From Paenibacillus plantarum (GTDB lineage Bacteria > Bacillota > Bacilli > Paenibacillales > NBRC-103111), in the NCBI RefSeq assembly GCF_013141695.1, contig NZ_WHNY01000027.1, positions 1-64,000 of the forward strand: DNA of 64,000 nucleotides. The letters run 5' to 3'. Made by a program: the position numbers and the translations under genes. Below the pieces are notes generated by a model. The model ran no database searches. It was not told where the DNA came from and worked only from the letters and a program-made list of their open reading frames with translations. Positions 33,068 through 41,374 of this stretch are shown piece by piece (the stretch's first letter is position 1; each line of letters begins with the position of its first letter).

Positions 33068-35416
33068 CTACCGCCGCGCCAGCGCGATCTCGCGGCTGCC
33101 CTTGACCATGCCCGCGCCGCACAGCGGGCACGCCTTCGCCGCGAGTCGTGCCTCCTGCGGCGAAGAGATCCGCGACCAGGCTTTGCAGCCGGTCGCGCTG
33201 CACAACCACGCCGCGACCCGCTCGGTCGCGGTCGCAGCACTGCTGCCAGCCACGGCTCTGCCAGTGGCTGACCGCCCGGCCGCAGCTCCGCCAGCGGCCG
33301 AGAACCCACCAGCCGGCTTGCTGCGGCTGGTGACAGCTCCTGCGTCCGCGCCAGGGAACGCGGACAGCAAGAAGCGGGAAGGCTCCGCCTTCTTCCCGCG
33401 GTAGAACGCCGGCGAGCTGATCAGAAGCTCGCCCTTCGCCCTTGTCACGGCGACATAAGCCAGTCGCCGTTCTTCCTCGAGCGCGGCAGTTCCCTTGTCG
33501 CGCCCCGCAACGCCGGCCATTTTGACATCGTCCAAATGGCTTGCATCGAGTGCCGAGGAATGCGGCATATTGCCTTCAATCGCACAGAGCAGGTACACAA
33601 TCGGGAACTCGAGTCCCTTCGATTTATGAATCGTCATCAGCGAGATTTTATCCGCGAATTGTTCTTTGCTTTGCATCCGCATTTCCGTGCGTTTTTCCGC
33701 TACTTCATGGATAAAATAAAGGAACTGCTCGACCGTGTTGAACCTTTTCGCAGAGGATTCCAGTTCGTCCAGCGTTTCCTTCAGCATCTCACGATGCTGT
33801 GTAAGCTTACTGCGCTTGTTCGTCTCGAGAAATGCATCGTAGAAATCTTTGCGAATCGCCTGAATGGCTGCGAGCGGTGTCATCTCCACGAGGGATTTGA
33901 TCAGACGAATGCGGGCTTTCAGCTTTTCTTTCTGAAATTCCTTTAACTGTGGGAGACCCAGCAGATGGATTAAAGGCCACTTTTTCGCCTGAATCGCTTC
34001 TTGATCTTGAATAATACGCATGCCTTGGTCTCGTCCAATATATAATGAGGGGAGGACCCCTTCGATCGCTTCGAAATTCCGACGCTCATGCGCAATCCGC
34101 AAATGGTCAATAATCGGCTTCACCATCCACTGTTCATAGAAGGAATCATTCGTACCGTAATCGACAAAAGGGAGGTTATGCAGGATTAACGCCTCAATAA
34201 TAGCCCGACTGTTACTCGCCGTCCGATACAAAATTGCGAAGTCTCCATACTGCCTGCCGCCCTCAGCAACCTTAAGCCGCAGATCGTCGATTAACCAGTC
34301 CGCCTCGTCATCACTGTTCGCAGGCTTCACATAGTGCGGCTTAAGTGTGCTTTCCTTGGTGGCCAGAAGTGTTTTCGATTTCCGCTGCACATTATGCTTA
34401 ATGATCGCATTGCCTAAGCCAACAATACTCGAGGTCGAGCGATAGTTGATATCTAGTGTTACGGTTGTTGCCGTAGGGTACTGCTCATGGAATTGCAAAA
34501 TAAACTCATTTCTCGCCCCATTGAACGAGTAAATCGTCTGGTCATCGTCACCAACAACCATCAGATTCTGATGAACTGCCGCAATCATTTTAATGATTTC
34601 ATACTGAACGGTATTCGTATCTTGGAACTCATCGACACTGATGTACGTAAATTTGCGCTGCATCGAGCGGAGAATGTCGGGATTGTGGAGGAGCAGTTGG
34701 TACGCCTTGATCAAAATATCATCGAAATCGATCTTCTGTTGTTCCATTTTCCACTGTTCATACTGCAAGAAAATTTTCTTTGCTTCCCGTTCCTCTTCGG
34801 TGCCTTCTGGGAGATCTTCGACCTCGATGAGCTGCATTTTGTAAGAGGAAAGCAGGGAAATGAGCACCTCAGGCTGATACGTATCCTGCAAGCCCATACT
34901 AAGCATGATCCGCTTGAAAACAATTTGCTGAAAGCGGCCATCGCTCAGAATCTCCTGCTGCAGTCCGTTCATCCGCAGTAATCGCAGGCAAAAAGCATGA
35001 AACGTCCGCACCTGCATCACGTTAGCCATACTTGCATGAAGACCAGGCATCGTCGTGAGACGTTCCCGCATTTCTTCAGCGGCTTTTTTGGAAAATGTGA
35101 TAAGAAGCAGATTCGCAGGCTGTACCTGATGGACTCGGAGCAAGTAGGCGACGCGGCACACAAGTACCGTCGTTTTTCCTGAACCTGCGCCAGCTAGCGT
35201 GAGAAGAGGGCCTTTGAAGTGCCTGACAGCCTTGATCTGAGCTTCATTGAGCAGGATACCGTGTTCCTCTAAGTCGCGGAAGAAATAACTATCGGCATCA
35301 CCATCGGGAACAAGCTTTGTGCTATTCGTAAGAAGCGCCATTTGGGCATGAGGGATCGGGCGTTCTGTAGTTGGTTTTGAGCCTAACGGCGTTGTATACA
35401 TAGGCATGGTATTCAT
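33068..35416 (-). CDS. UvrD/PcrA-type superfamily 1 helicase with zinc-ribbon-like tail
   Basis: About 782 residues. Walker A (GAGSGKT, 76-82), TFSKKAAEEMRER, DEFQDTN, QTIYSFNGA and the C-terminal LMTIHKSKGLEFP and RLAYVAVTRAK motifs give a 3'-5' SF1A DNA helicase. An N-terminal leader of about 60 residues and a C-terminal extension are unusual. The extension has an Ala/Gly-rich linker (about 690-735) and a tail with Cys pairs (CSATGC and CPLCG) suggesting one zinc ribbon. The last 400 bases are much richer in GC than the rest of the gene. CAGGTGG lies 7 bases before the ATG at 35416. Repair role likely, exact pathway unknown. Confidence 0.88.
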   Translation of the reverse strand: MNTMPMYTTPLGSKPTTERPIPHAQMALLTNSTKLVPDGDADSYFFRDLEEHGILLNEAQIKAVRHFKGPLLTLAGAGSGKTTVLVCRVAYLLRVHQVQPANLLLITFSKKAAEEMRERLTTMPGLHASMANVMQVRTFHAFCLRLLRMNGLQQEILSDGRFQQIVFKRIMLSMGLQDTYQPEVLISLLSSYKMQLIEVEDLPEGTEEEREAKKIFLQYEQWKMEQQKIDFDDILIKAYQLLLHNPDILRSMQRKFTYISVDEFQDTNTVQYEIIKMIAAVHQNLMVVGDDDQTIYSFNGARNEFILQFHEQYPTATTVTLDINYRSTSSIVGLGNAIIKHNVQRKSKTLLATKESTLKPHYVKPANSDDEADWLIDDLRLKVAEGGRQYGDFAILYRTASNSRAIIEALILHNLPFVDYGTNDSFYEQWMVKPIIDHLRIAHERRNFEAIEGVLPSLYIGRDQGMRIIQDQEAIQAKKWPLIHLLGLPQLKEFQKEKLKARIRLIKSLVEMTPLAAIQAIRKDFYDAFLETNKRSKLTQHREMLKETLDELESSAKRFNTVEQFLYFIHEVAEKRTEMRMQSKEQFADKISLMTIHKSKGLEFPIVYLLCAIEGNMPHSSALDASHLDDVKMAGVAGRDKGTAALEEERRLAYVAVTRAKGELLISSPAFYRGKKAEPSRFLLSAFPGADAGAVTSRSKPAGGFSAAGGAAAGRSATGRAVAGSSAATATERVAAWLCSATGCKAWSRISSPQEARLAAKACPLCGAGMVKGSREIALARR

Positions 35417-35508
35417 GTGTCGACCACCTGTTTCATAACATTGTTTCATGCAAGACTGAACCACCTATTTTACCACAATTATAGCCGTATGAAAGGAAAA
35501 ATAGCCGT

Positions 35509-36363
35509 ATGGTTAAATCTTACGTTAAATTGCTGTGGGGAAAGTTCAATGATCACGATGCCACCGGGCTGGCCGCGCAGTGCGCATACTATTTTTTGCT
35601 ATCTCTTTTTCCATTATTGCTTTTCGTAATGAGCTTACTCGGCTACTTGCCGTTCTCCTCCGATGATGTCGTCGGCTTGATTCGGGAGTACATTCCGGGG
35701 GCTGTGGCAGGGTGGCTCGAGGAAACACTCAGTAACCTGCTCAATGTCAAAAGAGGCGGCACACTCTCCTTCGGTTTAATCTTGGCCTTAGTGAGTGCCA
35801 GCGCGGCGATGAACGCCATTGTCCGAGCAGTCAATAAAGCGTACGGGTTGCCGGCTCGTAAAAGCTTCATTCACTCTCGTTTTTTAGCTATCATGCTTAC
35901 GTTAGGTATGTTAGTCGTGATCATCTCGGCGCTGTTGCTTAGCGTGTTCGGTCACTGGATTGGGGATTGGTTAGCGGAGCACGTGCATGTGGCGGCTGCC
36001 CATATCGAGCTGTGGAATCACCTTCGCTGGATTATTAACTTTGTCATCATTTTTGTCGTATTCATCGGCATTTACTATATCGCACCCAACACTTGCTTAA
36101 CGTGTAAAAGCGTGCTGCCAGGCGCATTGTTCGCCTCCATTGGTTGGCAAGGAACGTCGCTAGCGTTCTCCTTCTATGTCAACAGCTTCACCAACTACAG
36201 CGCGACGTACGGCAGTATTGGCGGGATCATCGTGCTGATGACCTGGTTCTACATCTCAGCGCTCATTATCATTATCGGCGGCGAAATTAACGCTTTGCGT
36301 CATGTGAAAAATATACACCAGGCCAATGCAGCCCTTGATACGACGGAAAAGAACCGGATCTGA
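35509..36363 (+). CDS. YihY/BrkB-family membrane protein
   Basis: 284 residues with six membrane helices. The N-terminal amphipathic segment (AAQCAYYFLLSLFPLLL) and the later YYIAPN and SFYVNSFTNYSATYGSIGG motifs are typical of the family formerly called ribonuclease BN, now seen as integral membrane proteins of uncertain role. AAAGGA precedes the ATG by 11 bases. Its stop codon lies inside the left arm of the terminator that an IS3 element has split. Confidence 0.88.
   Translation: MVKSYVKLLWGKFNDHDATGLAAQCAYYFLLSLFPLLLFVMSLLGYLPFSSDDVVGLIREYIPGAVAGWLEETLSNLLNVKRGGTLSFGLILALVSASAAMNAIVRAVNKAYGLPARKSFIHSRFLAIMLTLGMLVVIISALLLSVFGHWIGDWLAEHVHVAAAHIELWNHLRWIINFVIIFVVFIGIYYIAPNTCLTCKSVLPGALFASIGWQGTSLAFSFYVNSFTNYSATYGSIGGIIVLMTWFYISALIIIIGGEINALRHVKNIHQANAALDTTEKNRI
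36348..36363. terminator. Left arm of split bidirectional terminator
   Basis: AAAGAACCGGATCTGA is the exact inverse complement of 37659-37674. Without the insertion and one ATT duplicate the arms would be joined by a five-base GATTA loop. The element now separates them by about 1.3 kb. Confidence 0.85.
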
Positions 36364-36442
36364 GATTTGAAGTGCACCCCTTATAATGAACATTGGAAAA
36401 ACCCCCTGGGTAAACCGATGAATTATAAGGGGTGTATTTTTT

Positions 36443-36772
36443 ATGGCGATCAAAGGACAAACGTTTAAGCATTATCCAGAATCCATCAAAACAGAGGCCA
36501 TTCGGTTACATATGGTGGAGGGATGGAGCTACAGAGAGATCACAAAACATTTGGATATACATGACAAGGGTCGGGTCAAGAAGTGGATGAGGAAGTACCG
36601 CGAGTGCGGTGAAGAAAGCTTCAAGGACAAGCGTGGAGTACCGTTTCGGACAGAGACAGAGCAGGAGCGCCTGATTCGACAGTTGCAGCTAGAGGTAAAT
36701 GTGCTAAAAAAGTGGTTACAAATCTTGAATCGGGAGGTGCGCAAAAGAGATACTACGTCGTTGATGAACTGA
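36443..36772 (+). CDS. IS3-family transposase OrfA
   Basis: 109 residues: helix-turn-helix (SYREITKHLDIHDKGRVKKW) and a Leu-rich zipper (LIRQLQLEVNVLKKWLQIL) used for dimerisation. It binds the IS ends. The zero-frame gene overlaps OrfB; the slippery heptamer at 36706-36712 allows a share of ribosomes to make the OrfAB transposase. Confidence 0.9.
   Translation: MAIKGQTFKHYPESIKTEAIRLHMVEGWSYREITKHLDIHDKGRVKKWMRKYRECGEESFKDKRGVPFRTETEQERLIRQLQLEVNVLKKWLQILNREVRKRDTTSLMN
36706..36712 (+). promoter_or_regulatory. Programmed -1 frameshift site A_AAA_AAG
   Basis: In OrfA frame the codons are CTA-AAA-AAG, and slipping back one base enters the OrfB frame exactly. This is the canonical heptamer of IS3-family elements. 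Confidence 0.85.
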
Positions 36773-37617
36773 AGGAAGAGCAAAGTGTAAAGGGTCTATG
36801 CTCTTACTTGGGAATAAGCAGAGGTGGTTACTACGCCTATGTAAAACGTAGCAAGGCAGATCCTGACGGAGAACTGAAGCTCAAAATCCTAGCAATTTAT
36901 GAGCAACGCAAGAAGATCCTAGGATACCGCCGTATTCAAGATGAGTTGTATCGTCAATACAACCTTATCGTCAATCATAAGAAGGTTCTACGCCTCATGC
37001 AGAGCCTAGGAATCAAGTCAATTATCCGACGTAAATATGTTCACCGAACGAGTCATGAGGCAGCTGTATCCGACGGGAGAATCGCTGAGAACTTGCTACA
37101 ACGAGACTTCCATGCTGATGGTCCAAATCAAAAGTGGGTTACCGATGTTACGCAGTATCGTGTATTTGATGATCGCCTTTATTTGTCCGCCGTAAAGGAT
37201 CTGTGGAACGGAGAAATCGTGGCTTATCACATCAGTAACCGTAATGATAATCCGCTTGTACTAGAAACGTTTAGAAAGGCATTTGAAACGCAAACAGACG
37301 TGACAGGCAACATCCCGGGATTGATCGTTCACAGCGATCAGGGATACCAGTACACGTCTCATGCCTACCACGACATGCTGCCAAAGGTTGGCGCCCGAAT
37401 CAGCATGTCTCGCCGAGGAAATTGTTATGACAACGCCTCAATCGAAAGCTTCTTCTCTCATCTAAAAGTAGAAGCTCTCTATCCCTATGATATCCGAAGT
37501 ATCGAGGAAGCACAAAGGAGAATTGAGGAATTCATTCAATTTTATAACGAGGAAAGAGCACAGAGAAAACTAAACAAGCTGACGCCGGTTGAGTACCGAC
37601 GCCAGCTTGCAGCCTAG
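36712..37617 (+). CDS. IS3-family transposase OrfB (DDE integrase domain)
   Basis: 301 residues, normally read as the C-terminal part of OrfAB after -1 frameshifting. HTH_21 region (EEQSVKGLCSYLGISRGGYY), then rve integrase core with Asp in KWVTDVTQY, Asp in VHSDQGYQY and Glu in NASIESFFSHLK, followed by YNEERAQRKLNKLTPVEYR. The catalytic triad is complete. The GTG given as start is nominal. Confidence 0.92.
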   Translation: MVTNLESGGAQKRYYVVDELKEEQSVKGLCSYLGISRGGYYAYVKRSKADPDGELKLKILAIYEQRKKILGYRRIQDELYRQYNLIVNHKKVLRLMQSLGIKSIIRRKYVHRTSHEAAVSDGRIAENLLQRDFHADGPNQKWVTDVTQYRVFDDRLYLSAVKDLWNGEIVAYHISNRNDNPLVLETFRKAFETQTDVTGNIPGLIVHSDQGYQYTSHAYHDMLPKVGARISMSRRGNCYDNASIESFFSHLKVEALYPYDIRSIEEAQRRIEEFIQFYNEERAQRKLNKLTPVEYRRQLAA

Positions 37618-37658
37618 GGCTTTTTTTAGTGTCCATTAAATGGGGTCTTGACCAATTA

Positions 37659-37676
37659 TCAGATCCGGTTCTTTTT
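37659..37676. terminator. Right arm of split bidirectional terminator
   Basis: TCAGATCCGGTTCTTT, perfect complement of 36348-36363, followed by TTG. In the uninterrupted state it would have served both the BrkB-family gene and the convergent uvsE gene. Confidence 0.85.
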
Positions 37677-37680
37677 GATC

Positions 37681-38628
37681 TCACCAGCTCAAAACCCCAC
37701 CCTCCAACCGCTTCACACCGCGGATTTTGCCAAGTTGCTCCGCAAGACGAAACAAAGCCAAATCCTTCACCTTCGCTTCAATCATGACGTCGATGCGGGG
37801 GAGATCAATCTCTTTGCAGCTTTTGAGAAAAGCCGTGAGCATCTCCGGCTCGATGTAATCCGCGTGGGAGCGAAATTCCTTCTCGCTCTTGGGTGAGGAG
37901 ACGTGGATCTTCATTGGCAGATCTCCCCATGTCTGTGCGATCTGGGGAAGCAGATCAATGGGGGAGAGGGTGGATGGATTACACCAGTCGTGATGCAAAT
38001 CCAGCATGCACGGACGCTGCAGCCTCTGACTTACGGCGAGCGTTTCTTCGAGCGTGTACGTTTTGTCATCGTTCTCAAACGTCAGCCGCCGCATTGCAGA
38101 CTCGGGCACCTTCGGCGCGTTGTCGAAAAGCTTCTGCGTCGCGGCCTCCTTATCACCATACACACCGCCAACATGGATGTTAATGATGGCCGCCTCGTCC
38201 AGTCCCATGCCATCCAGAATGGCCGCATGATAATTCAAATCCTCAATCGCCGCAGCAACGACCTTATCGCTTCCGTTGAGCAAGGTAAATTGATTCGGAT
38301 GCATGCTGAGCCGGATATCGTGCGCCTTCGCGAATTCGCCGAGCTTACGAAGCTCGGCGGCATACTCCCCGGCAACATCAATCCGCACATCCGGATGCGT
38401 GGCTAGGGGGATTAGTGCGGACGAAAGTCGAAACAAACGAATGCCATGAGCGGCATTATAATAGAGAATTCGCTGCGTCGCTTGGAGGTTTTTGCGGCCA
38501 ATTTCAATAGCGCGCTGCATAGCCTCTTCGCGCGGCCGCTCGGAGAATAGCTTGTATGTAAACGTCGAACTCGGCGTGTTATTATAAATCGCCATTGCCG
38601 TAGATACGAATCCAAGTCGAATAATCAC
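37681..38628 (-). CDS. uvsE: UV DNA damage endonuclease
   Basis: About 315 residues, TIM-barrel endonuclease that nicks 5' of UV photoproducts. Family features include RLGFVSTAM at the N terminus, RLSMHPNQFTLLN, NIHVGGVYGDK, LTFENDDKTY and MLDLHHDWCN, containing the metal-binding His, Glu and Asp residues. GGAGG is 6 bases before the GTG at 38628; an in-frame ATG at 38634 touches it. It converges with the BrkB-family gene, and its terminator is interrupted by the IS3 element. Probably important for UV resistance of spores or cells. Confidence 0.92.
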   Translation of the reverse strand: MIIRLGFVSTAMAIYNNTPSSTFTYKLFSERPREEAMQRAIEIGRKNLQATQRILYYNAAHGIRLFRLSSALIPLATHPDVRIDVAGEYAAELRKLGEFAKAHDIRLSMHPNQFTLLNGSDKVVAAAIEDLNYHAAILDGMGLDEAAIINIHVGGVYGDKEAATQKLFDNAPKVPESAMRRLTFENDDKTYTLEETLAVSQRLQRPCMLDLHHDWCNPSTLSPIDLLPQIAQTWGDLPMKIHVSSPKSEKEFRSHADYIEPEMLTAFLKSCKEIDLPRIDVMIEAKVKDLALFRLAEQLGKIRGVKRLEGGVLSW

Positions 38629-38754
38629 ATGCATCCTCCGTTACTCGAAAGTTAATAGTTACTCTAGTGTACCCCTTTTTCTAGTTAGCTTTCTAACAAA
38701 TTTCATCTTGGTCAGTAGGCCCACAAAAAATCTCCGACTCCACTAGACAAGTAC

Positions 38755-39050
38755 ACTTCTAAAAACTCCCACTCTACTCCAACAGGCCAAGTGAAAATCT
38801 ACCCCCATCACTCAACAGGATAGGTAAACATCTAACCCATCACTCAACAAGATCTACCCTCCACCACTCAACAGGGACAGATACACATCTAAAAACTCCC
38901 ACTCTACTCCAACAGGCCAAGTAAACATCTACCCTCCACCACTCAACAGGGACAGGTACACATCTAAAAACTCCCACTCTACTCCAACAGGCCAAGTAAA
39001 CATCTACCCTCCACCAAACAACAGGATAGGTACACATCTAACCTGCCACT
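38755..39050. repeat. Imperfect tandem array (75-bp unit)
   Basis: The phrase AAAAACTCCCACTCTACTCC recurs at 38761, 38891 and 38966, with CAACAGG...CATCTACCCTCCACC between. The two right copies are 75 bases apart; the left copy is 130 bases away with a partial unit between. Confidence 0.85.
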
Positions 39051-39132
39051 CCACAACACAGGTACAATCTAACCCCCCCTCCACAGGATACAAGCGGAAG
39101 GGAGGTTAGTGGTCAGTGTTACGCAGGCATTA

Positions 39133-39816
39133 TAACTGTAAAAAGTACATCTATTTCGTCGGAAATTAGCCGGGAATCGCAAATAGATGGAAAACATCCA
39201 TCTATTTCTCGCCATTTTGCCGATTATCTCGTTCTTACTCGAAAATAACGGGAGTTTTTCCAGTTATTTCGCTACATGAGCCGTTATCGCCTGAATTAGA
39301 TGGAGGTTTTCCATCTAATCACTCAGGAGGCTACAGGGAGGCGGGGGCTACGGCAAGGTATCTGCTGATTGCAGTGATGTTGGTGCTGTGCCATCAAAAA
39401 ACCTCCCAATCCACTGGACAATGGTGGAGGGGAGGCTAGTGGCCTGCGCTAAGTGGCAGTTTAACTGTAAAAAGTACATCTATTTCGCCGGGAATTAGCC
39501 GAAAATCGCAAATAGATGGAAAAAATCCATCTATTTATCGCTATTTCGCGGATTATCACGTAATTCCTAGAAAATAACAGGAGTTTTTCCAGTTATTTTG
39601 CTATACCAGCACTTATCGCCGGAAATAGATGGAGGTTTTCCATCTAATCGTTCAGTGGGGTGGGGAGAGGCACGGTTTCCCGTTATTTCTCTTCGCCAGT
39701 CATAACTGCCGGAAATAGATGGAGGTTTTCCATCTAATCGTTTAGTGGGGCGGGGAGAGACACGGTTTCCCGTTATTTCTCTTCACCAGCCCATAACTGC
39801 CGGAAATAGATGGAGG
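39133..39816. repeat. Modular palindromic repeat cluster R4 with 329-bp direct repeat
   Basis: Two long copies (39133-39320 and 39462-39649) and two shortened copies (39673-39740 and 39763-39816). Each long copy holds TAACTGTA with TACATCTATT, AATAGATGGA with TCCATCTATT, a TAACGGGAG (or ACAGGAG) half with TCCAGTTATT, and TTAGATGGA (or variant) with TCCATCTAATC. Confidence 0.85.
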
Positions 39817-39836
39817 TTCTCCTGCTTTGCAAACCC

Positions 39837-41249
39837 CTAAACCCGCTCAACCTTCAACAGGTTAGTCGTACCGGACTTCCCAACTGGAATACCTGCGGAG
39901 ACGACGGTGAGGTCGCCTTTCTTCACATAACCAAGCGTCTCTGCTTGGTTGATCGCGGAGCGAATCATTGCATCCGTAGATTCGCAGAACTCACCAAGAA
40001 CAGGGATGACACCCTGCACCATGCTCAACTGGCTGATCGCGTGCTGGCTGTTCGTTACCGCGATGATCGGTGCTTCTGGGCGATATTTGGCGATCATTCG
40101 CGCTGTGAAGCCCGTCTCTGTTGGTGTTAGAATCGCCGCAGCATGCAGCTTGTTCGCGGAGGATACAACTGCTTGGCACAACACTTCGGTGATCTCGTTA
40201 TTGGATTGCAGCTGTGCATCAACCAAGGAGCTGCGCACCATGGTTTGCTCGACACGCTCAGCGATGGTTGCCATCATCGTCACGGACTCGACCGGATACT
40301 TGCCAGCGGCTGTCTCGCCGGAAAGCATCACAACGTCACTGCCGTCAAGCACGGCATTGGCCACGTCACTCACTTCAGCGCGAGTCGGACGCGGGTTGCG
40401 CTGCATGGAATCCAGCATTTGCGTAGCTGTAATAACCGGTTTACCAGCTAAGTTACAAGCGCGGATCATATCTTTTTGTGCAATAGGAACTTCCTCGGTT
40501 GGAATTTCAACCCCAAGGTCACCACGGGCAACCATGATACCGTCTGAAGCTTCCAGGATGCCAGCGAAGTTCGTCATGCCTTCTTCGTTCTCGATTTTCG
40601 AGATGATCGGTGTCAATCCTGCGCCATACTGCTCTAGAAGGGCGCGAACCTCACGAACATCGTTTCCGTTACGAACGAAGGACATCGCGACGATCGAAAT
40701 ATTTTCCTCAACGCCGAATTTGATGTGCATGACATCGCGCTCCGTCACACCCGGTAAGGATGTGCGTACACCTGGTAAGTTAACACCCTTGCGTTGCTTC
40801 AACTGAGCAGGGTTCAAGACGCTGCAAGTCACTTCTGTGCCATCGATCATTTCAACACGCAGCTCGATGGAACCATCGTCGATCAATACGAGATTGCCAG
40901 GCTTAACATCCTGCGGCAAACCTGGGTAGTTCACCGATACACGGCTGGAATCGCCGATAATTTGTTCAGTTGTCAAGACGATGCGATCGCCCGTTTGCAA
41001 GTCATAGGAAGCATCTTTCAATTGACCGATGCGGATTTCTGGACCTTTGATATCCATAAGAATCGGGATAATAACACCCATTTCTTGCGCAGCTTGGCGA
41101 ACACGCTGAATACGACCGCGGTGCTCATCCAAATCGCCATGTGCCATATTTAAACGCGCAACGCTCATGCCGGCGCTAATTAATTCTTTCAGGGTTGGGA
41201 CGGAGTCACACGCAGGACCCATTGTACAAATGATTTTCGTTTTACGCAT
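39837..41249 (-). CDS. pyk: Pyruvate kinase (short form)
   Basis: 470 residues. Converts phosphoenolpyruvate and ADP to pyruvate and ATP. Motifs: MDIKGPEIR, ISKIENEEGM, the active-site helix VITATQMLDSM, and SGETAAGKYP. It ends after the C domain and lacks the extra PEP-utiliser-like domain of about 110 residues found in the Bacillus pfkA-pyk enzyme. pfkA is not adjacent, so this may be a second isozyme. It is monocistronic, with a TATAAT box on the minus strand near 41290 and a repeat cluster just downstream. Confidence 0.93.
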   Translation of the reverse strand: MRKTKIICTMGPACDSVPTLKELISAGMSVARLNMAHGDLDEHRGRIQRVRQAAQEMGVIIPILMDIKGPEIRIGQLKDASYDLQTGDRIVLTTEQIIGDSSRVSVNYPGLPQDVKPGNLVLIDDGSIELRVEMIDGTEVTCSVLNPAQLKQRKGVNLPGVRTSLPGVTERDVMHIKFGVEENISIVAMSFVRNGNDVREVRALLEQYGAGLTPIISKIENEEGMTNFAGILEASDGIMVARGDLGVEIPTEEVPIAQKDMIRACNLAGKPVITATQMLDSMQRNPRPTRAEVSDVANAVLDGSDVVMLSGETAAGKYPVESVTMMATIAERVEQTMVRSSLVDAQLQSNNEITEVLCQAVVSSANKLHAAAILTPTETGFTARMIAKYRPEAPIIAVTNSQHAISQLSMVQGVIPVLGEFCESTDAMIRSAINQAETLGYVKKGDLTVVSAGIPVGKSGTTNLLKVERV

Positions 41250-41326
41250 TGTGAAGGACTTCCTTTCGAATGTAAGAGATTAGTTGGCTTCATTATATGC
41301 CTTATCTATGCGATTTTCTATGAACT

Positions 41327-41356
41327 ATAGTATGATATATGTAATATAGTATGATA
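41327..41356. promoter_or_regulatory. Direct repeat ATAGTATGATA upstream of AraC gene
   Basis: ATAGTATGATA occurs at 41327-41337 and 41346-41356, a 19-base period, directly before the AraC-type gene. Two-turn spacing fits binding of a tandem HTH protein, perhaps the AraC regulator itself. It may also include -10-like boxes. Confidence 0.45.
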
Positions 41357-41374
41357 CAAGGAGGCGAGGATTTT

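Larger units (their letters stand above)
36368..37654 (+). mobile_element. IS3-family (IS150-like) insertion sequence with ATT target duplication
   Basis: 1,287 bp with TG...CA ends. The outer terminal repeats align over 27 bases with 17 matches, including ACCCC and a TAATG-ACA block. ATT flanks both sides (36365-36367 and 37655-37657), a typical 3-bp target duplication. It encodes OrfA and OrfB linked by an A_AAA_AAG frameshift site. The DDE residues are intact, so it may be active. Confidence 0.9.
38635..39836. other. 1.2-kb gap made almost wholly of repeats
   Basis: No gene. About 38755-39050 is a CT-rich tandem array on the plus strand; 39133-39816 is a series of palindromic modules, itself arranged as a 329-bp direct repeat plus partial copies. 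The modules run right up to the pyruvate kinase stop. Confidence 0.75.

Noticed and set aside
32567..33404. Plus-strand frames across the 52-bp array and the 3' end of the helicase gene
   Set aside because: They consist of repeat translation plus the antisense of a GC-rich coding end; no ribosome site.
36364..37654. Broken or decayed IS element
   Set aside because: Ends, target duplication, frameshift site and DDE residues are all intact, so it is not a remnant.
38755..39050. CRISPR-like or coding repeats in the 75-bp array
   Set aside because: Spacing is irregular, interiors are repeated, and reading frames through it lack ribosome sites and only encode the repeat.
39949..40806. 285-residue plus-strand reading frame inside pyruvate kinase
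   Set aside because: Antisense to a complete pyk gene; composition (Ser, Arg, Thr rich) is typical of a shadow frame.
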